Counted from the stretch's first letter, positions 1 through 8,039 are shown. The stretch is 47,078 bases of DNA from JAOABP01 sp964590395 (GCA_964590395.1 CAZPVT010000028.1:1-47078), one strand, 5' to 3'. Notes: generated by a model from the sequence alone, not told the origin. Numbers and translations: made by a program.

Positions 1-53
1 ACTAAAATTTTTTCTAAAAATCAATTAAAAAATTACAAAACAAAATTTATTTG

Positions 54-217
54 TTTTATGGGAAAATTGTTCAATGCTATAGATATTTTTGTATAAGAAC
101 TCTGCCGATGAAATTGGCAGAGGAAAACTGCCACGCTGAAAGTGTGGTAAGATATTTAAGCAAGGTATGAAGTCCGACGAAATTGGACAAACCCTTGTGT
201 TTCCCTTTCCCAAAAAA
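54..217 (+). ncRNA. candidate structured RNA with closing stem and three xGAAA-loop hairpins
   Basis: Seen directly: 54-65 can pair with 206-217 (11 pairs with one A-A mismatch), closing a domain with three internal hairpins. Hairpin 1 (100-122) has a 9-bp stem and loop TGAAA. Hairpin 2 (129-149) has up to 8 pairs and the same TGAAA loop. Hairpin 3 (172-188) has a 6-bp stem and loop CGAAA, and sits inside a further stem, 161-165 with 193-197. Repeated xGAAA loops resemble GNRA-like loops and favour plus-strand transcription. The fold does not match tRNA, tmRNA, SRP, RNase P, group II domain V or hammerhead cores that I can recall. It may be a regulatory or guide-like RNA of the accessory block, or a leader of a lost gene. 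Confidence 0.5.
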
Positions 218-334
218 TATCTTTTCTCAAATTTCTAATCTTGATTTTACGCCTTTAAGTTTGTATAATTATTTTTAGCAAAAGTTCTAACATAGTTTGA
301 AAGACACCGTTAGAAAACTCTGTAATTAATTTGC

Positions 335-363
335 TTGCTTGATTTTTAATATTTTGGTATTAT
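335..363 (+). promoter_or_regulatory. sigma70-like promoter upstream of first R-M module
   Basis: TTGCTT (335-340), a 17-bp spacer and TATTAT (358-363). A near copy with the same spacing lies at 2243-2271 before the second R-M module. It probably drives the first methyltransferase/HNH pair. Confidence 0.5.
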
Positions 364-369
364 ATGGGG

Positions 370-426
370 ATGGCAAAAATCGCCAAAGCGTTAGGTGTTT
401 CAATAGATGAGTTATTAAAAAAGTAA
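370..426 (+). pseudogene. remnant of XRE-family regulator C-terminal helix
   Basis: An 18-codon ATG-to-TAA reading frame whose peptide (MAKIAKALGVSIDELLKK) looks like the last helix of an XRE/Cro-type HTH domain, where the pattern KIAKALGVS-DELL is common. The rest of the domain is absent: the promoter lies directly upstream. This is the kind of control (C) gene often found beside restriction-modification genes, so the likeliest reading is an internally deleted C-type regulator. A more degenerate second copy is at 2318-2373. Confidence 0.5.
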
Positions 427-463
427 AACATAGATATGGAATTTCAAGATTTAATAAAACTTT

Positions 464-1318
464 ATGAAAATCATAACAGCTAGCAATACAACAAAAAAAG
501 ATATTACAAGAACGAATCTTTATTTTGAAAGTAAAAATATTCTGATTTACAAAGATAATTTTTTGAAGATTACTGCAATTCCCAAATCTTCTATTGATTT
601 AATTGTTACTTCGCCGCCTTATAATATAGATATTCATTATAATACTCACAGAGATAATCTTTCTTATGATGACTATTTGGAGTTTACGAAAAAATGGATT
701 GCTAAATGTTACGAATTAGCAAAAGACGATGGTCGTTTTTGTCTGAATATCCCACTTGATAAAAATAAGGGGGGACAACAGTCGGTGGGCGCTGATATTA
801 CAAAAATCGCAAAAGACACTGGCTGGAAGTATCACTCAACGATTATTTGGAATGAAGGTAATATTTCAAGAAGAACAGCTTGGGGTTCTTTTATGTCAGC
901 CGCTGCTCCATATGTTATTGCGCCCGTAGAGATAATTTTGATTCTTTATAAAAAGAATTGGAAAAAAACAAGTGGTAGTAAAAGATCAGACATAACTAAA
1001 AAAGAATTTATGCAGTGGACTAACGGTGTTTGGAATTTTAGTGGCGAAAGCAAAAAAAGGGTGGGGCATCCCGCTCCGTTTCCAGTGGAATTGCCGCATC
1101 GCTGCATAAAATTATTTACTTTTGTTGGTGATACGATTCTTGACCCATTTTTAGGAAGTGGTACAACTTTAATTGCCTCTTATCTTAATAACAGGAAAGG
1201 GATAGGTGTTGAAATTGATAAGGGATACTGTGATCTGGCAATAAGACGCTTACAACAAGAGGCAAGAATAAATCAATCAAGTTTATTAACCTACTACAAC
1301 CATGAAGAAAAAGAATAA
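464..1318 (+). CDS. site-specific DNA methyltransferase (N4-cytosine/N6-adenine), R-M module 1
   Basis: A 284-residue SAM-dependent amino-methyltransferase that should modify the exocyclic amine of adenine or cytosine in a recognition site. Catalytic motif IV, TSPPY (residues 49-53), precedes the SAM-binding motif I, DPFLGSGTT (227-235), which is the beta-type order. Such SPPY enzymes are often N4-cytosine specific, but this is not decisive. The region before motif I (GHPAPFPVELP) is shared closely with the second methyltransferase at 3262, so the two are homologous. The HNH endonuclease gene starts inside its last codons (17-nt overlap), the usual layout of a type II R-M pair. No clear Shine-Dalgarno precedes the ATG. 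The gene is much more AT-rich than the genes after 4.3 kb, which suggests transfer. Confidence 0.9.
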   Translation: MKIITASNTTKKDITRTNLYFESKNILIYKDNFLKITAIPKSSIDLIVTSPPYNIDIHYNTHRDNLSYDDYLEFTKKWIAKCYELAKDDGRFCLNIPLDKNKGGQQSVGADITKIAKDTGWKYHSTIIWNEGNISRRTAWGSFMSAAAPYVIAPVEIILILYKKNWKKTSGSKRSDITKKEFMQWTNGVWNFSGESKKRVGHPAPFPVELPHRCIKLFTFVGDTILDPFLGSGTTLIASYLNNRKGIGVEIDKGYCDLAIRRLQQEARINQSSLLTYYNHEEKE

Positions 1319-1889
1319 ATCAATTAGGGATTTACTTATTGAATACTTTAAGACACACCCAAAAGAAGATATGCCGCACGGACCAGTCGTTGACTGGGTA
1401 GAAACTAGATATAAGCGGCTTTATAACAAAAAACCGAGAGATACTTGGCGGTCAATTAGAAACCTACACGAGATAGGGTTTTTGATAAAAGTCAAAAAGG
1501 GAATTTATCGTTATGACCCTGATGCAGTCAAACAAAGAGAATTAGAAGATTTTACACCTGAACAAAAAGAAATAATTTTGAGAAGAGATGGTTATAAATG
1601 TGTGATTTGTGGAAGAGGTAAAAAAGAAGGCGTTGAATTACAGGTTGACCATATTAAGCCAAAATATCTTGGAGGAAAATCAACGATAGAAAATGGACAA
1701 ACTTTGTGTGCCCAACACAACTTTATAAAGAAAACCCTAAAACAAACCGAAGCAGGAAAGAAAATGTTTATCCGCCTTTATGAATTAGCGAAAAGCGAAG
1801 GCAACGAAGAATTGAAAAATTTTTGTGCTGAAATTCTAGAAAGTTATGAAAAACATAATATCAATAGCCATATTGTTTGGAAAAGATAA
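1302..1889 (+). CDS. HNH restriction endonuclease, R-M module 1
   Basis: A 195-residue protein, predicted cleaving partner of the preceding methyltransferase. Residues about 5-75 look like a winged-helix DNA-binding region rich in basic and aromatic residues. Residues 96-145 form an HNH nuclease fold: C100 and C103 (CVIC), the catalytic VDH (D116-H117), N131, and C136 with H139, giving a Cys-stabilised zinc-containing HNH. The start codon lies within the end of the methyltransferase gene, implying translational coupling. It is intact, with no internal stop. Recognition sequence cannot be told from sequence alone. It is too small, and lacks the RuvC and other domains, to be an IscB-type RNA-guided nuclease. 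Confidence 0.85.
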   Translation: MKKKNKSIRDLLIEYFKTHPKEDMPHGPVVDWVETRYKRLYNKKPRDTWRSIRNLHEIGFLIKVKKGIYRYDPDAVKQRELEDFTPEQKEIILRRDGYKCVICGRGKKEGVELQVDHIKPKYLGGKSTIENGQTLCAQHNFIKKTLKQTEAGKKMFIRLYELAKSEGNEELKNFCAEILESYEKHNINSHIVWKR

Positions 1890-1891
1890 GT

Positions 1892-2056
1892 ATGGATTAT
1901 AAAAACGAAGTAAAAAAAATTTATAAAGAATATTGTAAAGACAGAAGTATTAAATTTTCTGAAAGAAATTTAAAAGATTTTATAGAGTTTTTAGAAATAG
2001 ATTTTTATGATTGGGTGAGGGAAAATCTGAAATTCTATTTTAGAGATAAAAAATAA
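1892..2056 (+). CDS. small hypothetical protein downstream of HNH endonuclease
   Basis: A 54-residue ORF (ATG to TAA) beginning 2 nt after the endonuclease stop, so probably co-transcribed. The product is rich in Lys, Glu, Phe and Tyr (charged and aromatic, for example FIEFLEIDFYDW) with no signal peptide or known motif. The tight spacing and matching AT-rich codon use favour a real gene. It may be a small accessory or regulatory protein of the R-M module, or the start of a longer protein now truncated. I do not recognise the family. Confidence 0.5.
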   Translation: MDYKNEVKKIYKEYCKDRSIKFSERNLKDFIEFLEIDFYDWVRENLKFYFRDKK

Positions 2057-2242
2057 ACAATACTACCGGGCTCAAAAATTCAATTTCTTTTTACGAGGGA
2101 TTAAGTATTTAATATTAGTTAAAAAACAGGACAACAAGGTCGAGGAAAATTCTAAATCTGCTACAAAGGTAAAATGGGGAAAATATAAATAAGCATCCCA
2201 ACAAGAAGTTAAAAAATTTCGTAGAATATATAATCAACTGGC

Positions 2243-2271
2243 TTGCTTGATATTAAACTATTCAGTATTAT
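2243..2271 (+). promoter_or_regulatory. sigma70-like promoter upstream of second R-M module
   Basis: TTGCTT (2243-2248), 17-bp spacer, TATTAT (2266-2271). The surrounding bases match the promoter at 335-363 closely, including the 10-nt GCTTGCTTGA block, so the two are probably duplicates. Confidence 0.5.
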
Positions 2272-2317
2272 AATATATAATTGAAAGTTGCGTTATTAAA
2301 AGTTCTTAGTTCAGGTA

Positions 2318-2373
2318 ATGGCAATATTCGCAAAAGCATTAGAGGTTAAGGTTTAGGAGTCAATAAAATTATT
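2318..2373 (+). pseudogene. degenerate second copy of XRE-regulator tail
   Basis: The reading frame MAIFAKALEVKV is cut by a TAG at 2354-2356 and then continues in frame as ESIKLL. It aligns with the 370-426 fragment (MAKIAKALGVSIDELL). It looks like an older copy of the same regulator tail that has accumulated substitutions. About 48 nt separate it from the promoter, versus almost none in the first copy. Confidence 0.4.
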
Positions 2374-3255
2374 ATGCATACTCTCTGGAATAAAGAACGA
2401 GAAAAGGATTTTTTCATAAAATCCCTTGAGTTTGCAACCCCGGAGCAGCTTTTTTACATCACGAAAGATAAAAAGTATCTGGCTTACTGGCCCAAAAAAT
2501 ATGTTGGGACAAAAACGACCCTCCAGAGCAGAAACTAATTGATTGGCTCCTATACGGAAAAATGGACCGCTGAGTTATTGGACAAAATCGCCAGCCTGGC
2601 CGGTGGATATGCTGTTCAGAGAGTAATCGCCGAAGAGATAGGATTATCAAATCAGTCGCCAGCCGATATTGCTATCTGTAAAACAAAAGATCTTGTACAA
2701 AAACCAGAAAATATTTTAATGATTATTGAAGTTAAAATGTCCGTAGTCTGGAATTGGGAATTTACCCCAGCAACTAAAAGTTTGGTTTGCATCGGTGATT
2801 ACAGAACCCATCAGGGTAATCCCGGGCTTTTGAGGTCAGACACAATGTTAAAAGCAATTGGTAAAAGTATCAACATCCGCGTTTCAAGCTTTGCCGCTAC
2901 AAAAATTCCAATTATTATCATCGGCAACACCCCCATCACCCGGAGTTATTATGAAAAAGTTGACCTATTAAAAAGAAATGGCATTATCCAGGGACTCTGG
3001 TCAGTAAACCCGAATCCACTCGACAGTGACGGAGAAAATATTAAATCAACACCGTTCAAAGGGTTTTATAGATTTGACGATTATGAAGAGTTGAAACGAT
3101 ATACCATAAATCTTTTGCAGGAAGAAAGAGAGTTTTTCTCAAGTATGCAAACACGAAGAAAACTGGGAGAAATTATCGAGATAGCCAATAGAGAAACAAC
3201 ATACGAAGCAAAAGCACAGAAGTTTCTGGACCTTTTGCGCCAGGCAACAGAGTAA
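2374..3255 (+). pseudogene. PD-(D/E)XK restriction endonuclease, R-M module 2, interrupted by in-frame TAA
   Basis: One continuous frame of 293 coding positions opens with ATG at 2374 and is split by TAA at 2536-2538 (position 55). The downstream part begins at TTG 2539 in the same frame. The nuclease core is in the downstream part: an acidic residue in PADIAI and the strand motif IIEVK (E-x-K), as in PD-(D/E)XK enzymes, followed by VVWNWE. Sequence character is continuous across the stop (KKYVGTKTTLQSRN / LIGSYTEKW), so a single nonsense change is the simplest explanation; TCA to TAA is one base. It lies 6 nt before a methyltransferase gene, as an R gene would. The enzyme may be inactive, or a shortened protein may be made from the TTG. 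An assembly error is possible. Confidence 0.7.
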
Positions 3256-3261
3256 ATCGCG

Positions 3262-4236
3262 ATGAAAACTAAAACTCCTTACAGTAAGAGAAAAACAGGA
3301 ACTCAAACCAGTGCCTTCGGTACACCAGGCAGAATTAATCATGACTCATCACGGTTCTACAGGAGCAAACTCTACGAGGGATTAAACCAAGAAAAAAAGG
3401 TTAAATATATAGAAAACCAGATTGACCCACAAAACATAAATAGAATTTTCTGTAAAAGTAGCGAATTTATGACAGAACTCCCGGATAACAGTGTCCATTT
3501 GATGGTTACTTCGCCCCCCTACAATGTTGGTAAAGAATACGATGAAGACCTGTCCTTAAAAGAGTATAGAGAATTACTAAGACGTGTATTTACCGAGACA
3601 TACAGAGTTTTGGTCCCCGGTGGTAGAGCCTGTATAAATGTGGCTAATTTAGGGAGAAAACCCTATATACCGCTTCACAGCTACATCATCGAAGATATGC
3701 AATCAATAGGTTTCCTGATGCGAGGCGAAATTCTCTGGGATAAAGGAAGCAGTGCCAGTCCTTCAACGGCGTGGGGAACATACTTAAAAGCCAATAATCC
3801 GGTACTGCGCGATATTCACGAATACATCCTTGTCTTTTGTAAAGATACATTTACGAGGTTAAATCCATATAAGAGAAAAAGCACCATTACAAAAGAGGAA
3901 TTTCTGGAGTTTACAAAAAGTGTTTGGAGATTTGCTGCAGAGCGAGCGTCTAAAGTCGGACATCCTGCACCTTTCCCGGTTGAACTGCCCTATCGTTTAA
4001 TCCAGCTTTATACCTTTGAAGGTGAAGTTGTTTTAGACCCATTTGCTGGCAGTGGCACCACTTGTATTGCCGCGCTAAAAACAAAAAGAAAATATATTGC
4101 TTATGATATTGATGAAAATTATTGCGCCTTAACAGAAAAAAGAATAGCCCAATTTTTACTGAAGCAATTGAAGTTGTTTTCTGAAAATCAGTTACCACCG
4201 CGCACATCTACATCTCGCAATCCTGCAAAAGGTTAG
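3262..4236 (+). CDS. site-specific DNA methyltransferase, R-M module 2
   Basis: A 324-residue beta-type amino-methyltransferase: TSPPY at residues 83-87, SAM-binding DPFAGSGTT at 259-267, and the shared GHPAPFPVELPYR segment just upstream. It resembles the methyltransferase at 464 across its core but has an extra basic N-terminal stretch of about 50 residues, so an internal start cannot be excluded. It follows the broken endonuclease gene by 6 nt with no obvious ribosome-binding site. If the endonuclease is dead, this would act as a solitary methylase, a common late stage of R-M decay. Base composition is intermediate between module 1 and the chromosome to the right, suggesting separate acquisition. 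Confidence 0.9.
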   Translation: MKTKTPYSKRKTGTQTSAFGTPGRINHDSSRFYRSKLYEGLNQEKKVKYIENQIDPQNINRIFCKSSEFMTELPDNSVHLMVTSPPYNVGKEYDEDLSLKEYRELLRRVFTETYRVLVPGGRACINVANLGRKPYIPLHSYIIEDMQSIGFLMRGEILWDKGSSASPSTAWGTYLKANNPVLRDIHEYILVFCKDTFTRLNPYKRKSTITKEEFLEFTKSVWRFAAERASKVGHPAPFPVELPYRLIQLYTFEGEVVLDPFAGSGTTCIAALKTKRKYIAYDIDENYCALTEKRIAQFLLKQLKLFSENQLPPRTSTSRNPAKG

Positions 4237-4297
4237 CTGAAAAAATTGAAGTCATAATCAAGCATCTGACTATTTCCATTCCGGGTCTAATTATAAA

Positions 4298-6730
4298 ATG
4301 ACCCAAAATAAGAGAATCCACATTGACCCGGTCTGCGGGATGGAGGTAAGCGAAGGAACTGAAGCGGGTAGATGGGAGTATCAGGGCAAAACCTACTATT
4401 TCTGTAACACCGCCTGCCTGAAAAGATTTAAGGAAAGTCCAGACCGTTTTCTAGCCCCGGGTAACGCAAAGGTCCCGATGTCCGGGGCAAAACCCAAACT
4501 CACCAGAACCGAAACCACCATTATCGGCATCAGCGGTATGTCCTGTGCCGGTTGCGCCTTGACAGTTGAGAAAACGCTTAACCGCCTGCCCGGTGTGAAA
4601 CTGGCACAGGTGAACTTTGCCACTGAAGAGGCGGTCGTGGAGTATGACCCGAAAATCACCCCGGTTGAGGAGTTAAAAAAGGCAATTGTCAGCGCGGGTT
4701 ATGATGTGCGGGAAAAGTCTGATGATGAGTCAACACTGCTTGCTGCGGAATTAAAAAAGGCAAAGAACCGGATGCTTGTCGCCTGGCTACTGGTGGTGCC
4801 GGCAATGGCTTTGATGATTTTACACCTTGCCCATCTTTTTCACCTGCCGCTGAAACTGATGACCATTCTGGAGTTTCTCCTCGGAGTTGCGGTGCTTTTG
4901 ATTCCGGGCAGATACACCCTGAAATCTACCCTCACCTCGATCCGTAACCGCTCGGCAACGATGGATGTATTAATCTCTCTCGGCACAATCTCCGCCCTGA
5001 TCTCATCTATCTTTGTGCTTTTCGGTCTGCCGGTGGAAAACCTGGGCAGAGTTGCCGGAATGCTTATGGCAATCTACCTTACCGGCAGATACCTGGAGGC
5101 ACGGGCAAAGGGAGATGCGGCTGGTGCCATCCGCCAACTAATTTCGCTGGGTGCGCGCACCGCCCGGATCCTGATTGATGGCAAAGAAACCGAGGTGCCG
5201 ATCAACCGGCTAAAACCCGGTGATATTATGCTCGTCCGGCCCGGGGAAAAAATTCCAACCGACGGCATCATCATTGAAGGCGTAACCGAAATTGACGAAT
5301 CAATGGTAACCGGCGAACCACTGCCGGTTGAAAAAAATCCAGGGGATGAGGTGATCGGTGCAACCATTAACACCACCGGTTTTATCAAGGTTGCGGTGCG
5401 CAGAGTTGGCAAGGAGACCTTTCTTGCCCAGGTTATTCAACTGGTGGAGAGGGCACAGTTAAAGAAAATCCCGGTTCAGGCATTGGCAGACCGGCTCACC
5501 GCCTGGTTTGTGCCGGCAATTCTCATTCTGGCGCTACTCACCGGGTTAACCTGGTTTTTGTTTGCCCCAAGCCTCAAACCATTACTTGTTCAGGCAAAAA
5601 CCATTCTCCCCTGGGTCAATCCTGAACTTTCCCCGCTTTCCCTTGCCCTGTTTGCCGGCATCGCCGTTTTAGTAATCGCCTGCCCCTGTGCCCTGGGCCT
5701 TGCCACACCGACCGCGCTGATGGTTGCTGCTGGCATTGCGGCACGACGCGGGATTATCTTCCGCTCACCTGCAGCACTCCAGACACTTAAGGATGTCAGG
5801 GCGATCGTATTTGACAAGACCGGCACGCTCACCACCGGCAAACCGTATGTCAGCCACATCGTCCCGCTACCCGGAGTTGGGGAGGAGGAGATTCTAAAGA
5901 TCACCGCAGGACTTGAGCAGGGTTCAGAACATCCAGTTGCCCGCGCGATCCTTGAGGCGGCAAAAGTCCGAAACTTAATCATTCCGCAGGCACAGAAAAT
6001 CACCGCCCTTCCCGGACTGGGAGTTACCGGCATCATCGACAATCAGCCTGCCTGCGCGGGCAAAATTCAGCTTCTTAACGAAAACCGGATCAAAACCGGT
6101 GAACTGGTTGAACTTGCCCGTAAATATCCTGAAAAATCCCAGACCGTAATCTTTGTCGCACTGGGCTCAAAACCGCTCGGACTTGTCATCCTTGCCGACC
6201 GGCTAAAACCTGAAGCCGCAAACATCATTGCGGAACTGAAAAAATCAGGTATTGTGCCGGTGATTCTTACCGGTGATCGCCGGGCTACCGCAGAGTCAAT
6301 TGCCACCGTTTTAGGTATTGAGCAGGTTTTTGCCGAACTTTTACCTGCAGATAAACTCCAGGTACTTGACACCCTGCGAAAAAGATACCACCGCGTCGCA
6401 ATGGTCGGTGATGGTATAAACGACGCACCGGCACTGAAAGCCGCGGATGTTGGCATTGCTATCGGCACCGGTACCGATATTGCCATCGCAGCGGGTGATA
6501 TTACTCTGATCCGGGGTGAACTTACCGACGTATTAACCGCAATCCGGCTTGCCCGCGCCACCTTCAGAAAAATAAAACAGAACCTCTTCTGGGCGCTCCT
6601 TTACAATACGCTGGCAATACCGCTGGCAATGTTTGGCTTACTTCACCCCATAATCGCCGAAGTGGCTATGGCGCTCTCCTCAATCAATGTGGTAACCAAC
6701 TCCCTGCGTTTATACCGGAGTAAAATCTAA
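4298..6730 (+). CDS. copA: copper-translocating P-type ATPase with N-terminal YHS and HMA domains
   Basis: An 810-residue P1B-1-type ATPase exporting Cu(I) (possibly Ag(I)) across the inner membrane. Domain order: YHS metal-binding domain (residues about 8-52, C13, C36, C40), HMA domain with GMSCAGC (C83, C86), membrane segments, actuator TGEP, metal-site CPC (C462-P463-C464), phosphorylated D506 in DKTGT, SEHP near 542, hinge GDGIND (704-709), and C-terminal helices with YN and M-x-x-SS Cu(I)-site residues. Length is normal for a CopA with an extra N-terminal domain. A TCTAAT -10-like box (4286-4291) ends 6 nt before the ATG with no Shine-Dalgarno, so the mRNA may be leaderless, although the -35 is weak. 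Specificity for copper is from motifs and is fairly secure. Confidence 0.95.
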   Translation: MTQNKRIHIDPVCGMEVSEGTEAGRWEYQGKTYYFCNTACLKRFKESPDRFLAPGNAKVPMSGAKPKLTRTETTIIGISGMSCAGCALTVEKTLNRLPGVKLAQVNFATEEAVVEYDPKITPVEELKKAIVSAGYDVREKSDDESTLLAAELKKAKNRMLVAWLLVVPAMALMILHLAHLFHLPLKLMTILEFLLGVAVLLIPGRYTLKSTLTSIRNRSATMDVLISLGTISALISSIFVLFGLPVENLGRVAGMLMAIYLTGRYLEARAKGDAAGAIRQLISLGARTARILIDGKETEVPINRLKPGDIMLVRPGEKIPTDGIIIEGVTEIDESMVTGEPLPVEKNPGDEVIGATINTTGFIKVAVRRVGKETFLAQVIQLVERAQLKKIPVQALADRLTAWFVPAILILALLTGLTWFLFAPSLKPLLVQAKTILPWVNPELSPLSLALFAGIAVLVIACPCALGLATPTALMVAAGIAARRGIIFRSPAALQTLKDVRAIVFDKTGTLTTGKPYVSHIVPLPGVGEEEILKITAGLEQGSEHPVARAILEAAKVRNLIIPQAQKITALPGLGVTGIIDNQPACAGKIQLLNENRIKTGELVELARKYPEKSQTVIFVALGSKPLGLVILADRLKPEAANIIAELKKSGIVPVILTGDRRATAESIATVLGIEQVFAELLPADKLQVLDTLRKRYHRVAMVGDGINDAPALKAADVGIAIGTGTDIAIAAGDITLIRGELTDVLTAIRLARATFRKIKQNLFWALLYNTLAIPLAMFGLLHPIIAEVAMALSSINVVTNSLRLYRSKI

Positions 6731-6759
6731 AACCGTCCTCCGCCGCAATAAAATAAAAT

Positions 6760-6787
6760 TTGACCCTGAACCGATCTTTGTTATTAT
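6760..6787 (+). promoter_or_regulatory. promoter of M20 peptidase gene, predicted leaderless
   Basis: TTGACC (6760-6765), 16-bp spacer, TATTAT (6782-6787), then 7 nt to the ATG at 6795. No Shine-Dalgarno can fit, so transcription would start at or next to the start codon. Confidence 0.65.
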
Positions 6788-6794
6788 TGCCCGT

Positions 6795-8039
6795 ATGTGG
6801 AGTGAAGAGGTATTTCAAAAGATATGTCAGGAGATTGAAACATTAGAACCGACAATGGTCGAGATGCAGTGCCGGTTGTGTGCCCTGCCGGCAATCAGCC
6901 CGAAATCCGGAGGCGAAGGAGAGAAGGTAAAAGCCGACTATCTTAAACAGGTGCTAACCAACTGGGGATTGGAGGTGGAGGAACTACGCGCGCCTGATCC
7001 CTCTGCTCCCTGCGGTTATCGCCCCAATCTGATTGCCCGACTACCGGGTAAAAAAGCAAAACCCGTAATCTGGGTGATGACCCACCTGGATGTTGTGCCA
7101 CCCGGACCAAGAGAGCTCTGGCAAAGCGATCCGTTTGTTGCCCGGATCGAAGAGAGAAAAATCTATGGCCGCGGTGTTGAGGACAACCAGCAGGAGATGG
7201 TTGCCAGCATCTTCGCCTTAAAGGCTTTGATGAACCTGGAACTGGTGCCTGAGTTGCCGATTGCACTTATGCTGGTAGCAGATGAGGAGACCGGTTCAGA
7301 ATTCGGGGTTGACTGGTTGCTCAAAAACCATCATCTCTGCGACCCGGCAGATATTCTTGTTGTCCCGGATGCAGGAAATGAGGAGGGCACACTCCTTGAG
7401 ATTGCCGAAAAATCCATCCTCTGGCTCAAATTCACCACCTATGGCAAACAGGCGCACGGCTCAACACCCCATCACGGCAACAATGCACATCGGGCAGGTG
7501 CCAACCTCCTTGTCCGGCTGGACAAACTCCTGCACGAAACCTTCAGCATCCGTGATCCGCTCTTCACCCCGCCCTATTCAACGATCGAACCAACCAAAAA
7601 GGAACCCAATGTCCCGAACATAAACACCATTCCCGGTGAAGACACATTTTATTTTGATATGCGGATCCTGCCCCGGTATGAGTTAACCGCGGTTTTGAGT
7701 AAGGTTCAAAAAATAACCAGCGAGATCGAAAATGAGTTTCAGGTCCAGATAAAGGTGGATGTTGAACAGCGGGCTGACGCCGCACCACCAACCCCGGCAG
7801 ATGCACCGGTTGTTCAGATGCTGGGCAAGGCAATTCGGGCGGTTTACCGCAAAGAGCCGTTTCCCAAAGGGATCGGAGGTGGCACGGTCGCTGCCTTCTT
7901 CCGGCGGAAAAGAATCCCGGTGGTGGTCTGGGGAAAAAATGCGGGCCAGGCACATAAGCCCAATGAGTACTGCATAATTGACAATATGGTGAGCAATGCC
8001 CAAGTATACGGCCATCTTTTCGGACAGTCGATGCCCTAA
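6795..8039 (+). CDS. M20-family metallopeptidase (dipeptidase/deacylase type)
   Basis: A 414-residue cytoplasmic di-zinc amidohydrolase of the ArgE/DapE/CPG2 superfamily. Metal and catalytic residues are visible: H97 and D99 in THLDVV, bridging D130 in GRGVEDNQ, the acidic pair E164-E165 in ADEETGSEFG, D192 in VVPDAG, and the C-terminal ligand H387 in GQAHKPN. The middle part (about 210-330) is the lid/dimerisation domain. Likely substrates are dipeptides or N-acylated amino acids; the sequence does not decide between carboxypeptidase, dipeptidase and deacetylase roles. It stands alone with its own promoter, downstream of copA by about 65 nt. Confidence 0.85.
   Translation: MWSEEVFQKICQEIETLEPTMVEMQCRLCALPAISPKSGGEGEKVKADYLKQVLTNWGLEVEELRAPDPSAPCGYRPNLIARLPGKKAKPVIWVMTHLDVVPPGPRELWQSDPFVARIEERKIYGRGVEDNQQEMVASIFALKALMNLELVPELPIALMLVADEETGSEFGVDWLLKNHHLCDPADILVVPDAGNEEGTLLEIAEKSILWLKFTTYGKQAHGSTPHHGNNAHRAGANLLVRLDKLLHETFSIRDPLFTPPYSTIEPTKKEPNVPNINTIPGEDTFYFDMRILPRYELTAVLSKVQKITSEIENEFQVQIKVDVEQRADAAPPTPADAPVVQMLGKAIRAVYRKEPFPKGIGGGTVAAFFRRKRIPVVVWGKNAGQAHKPNEYCIIDNMVSNAQVYGHLFGQSMP

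Larger units (their letters stand above)
1..463. other. AT-rich gene-free left edge with structured RNA, promoter and regulator remnant
   Basis: No credible protein gene is visible before the methyltransferase. The stretch is strongly AT-rich and holds three things, each listed separately: a candidate multi-hairpin RNA at 54-217, a sigma70-like promoter at 335-363, and an 18-codon fragment resembling the tail of an XRE regulator at 370-426. A short ORF beginning at 436 encodes 15 residues and ends inside the methyltransferase start region; it may be incidental. The minus-strand ORF that could be drawn over 25-213 is better explained as the complement of the RNA hairpins. Confidence 0.6.
2057..2373 (+). 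other. AT-rich spacer between R-M modules with decayed coding traces
   Basis: No intact gene. One forward frame stays open for about 50 codons and ends with TAA at 2190-2192, with a plausible charged C-terminal tail (KVKWGKYK) but no start codon: probably the end of a lost protein. It is followed by the promoter at 2243-2271 and the second, degenerate XRE-tail remnant at 2318-2373. Confidence 0.45.

Noticed and set aside
25..213. 62-codon minus-strand ORF at the left edge
   Set aside because: It runs through the hairpins of the structured-RNA candidate, has no ribosome-binding site and no protein-like features.
54..1889. RNA plus HNH gene as an IscB/OMEGA or HEARO system
   Set aside because: The HNH protein is 195 residues with a winged-helix-like N-terminus, no RuvC or bridge helix, and overlaps a methyltransferase gene; an ordinary R-M nuclease explains it.
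5074..6561. Long minus-strand ORFs inside copA
   Set aside because: They are antisense shadows of a GC-rich coding sequence; the products are Ser/Ala/Pro-rich without motifs and the plus-strand gene is certain.
6943..7977. Several ORFs of 70-130 codons in other frames of the M20 gene
   Set aside because: All lie within an intact, motif-complete peptidase gene and have no ribosome-binding site or family resemblance.
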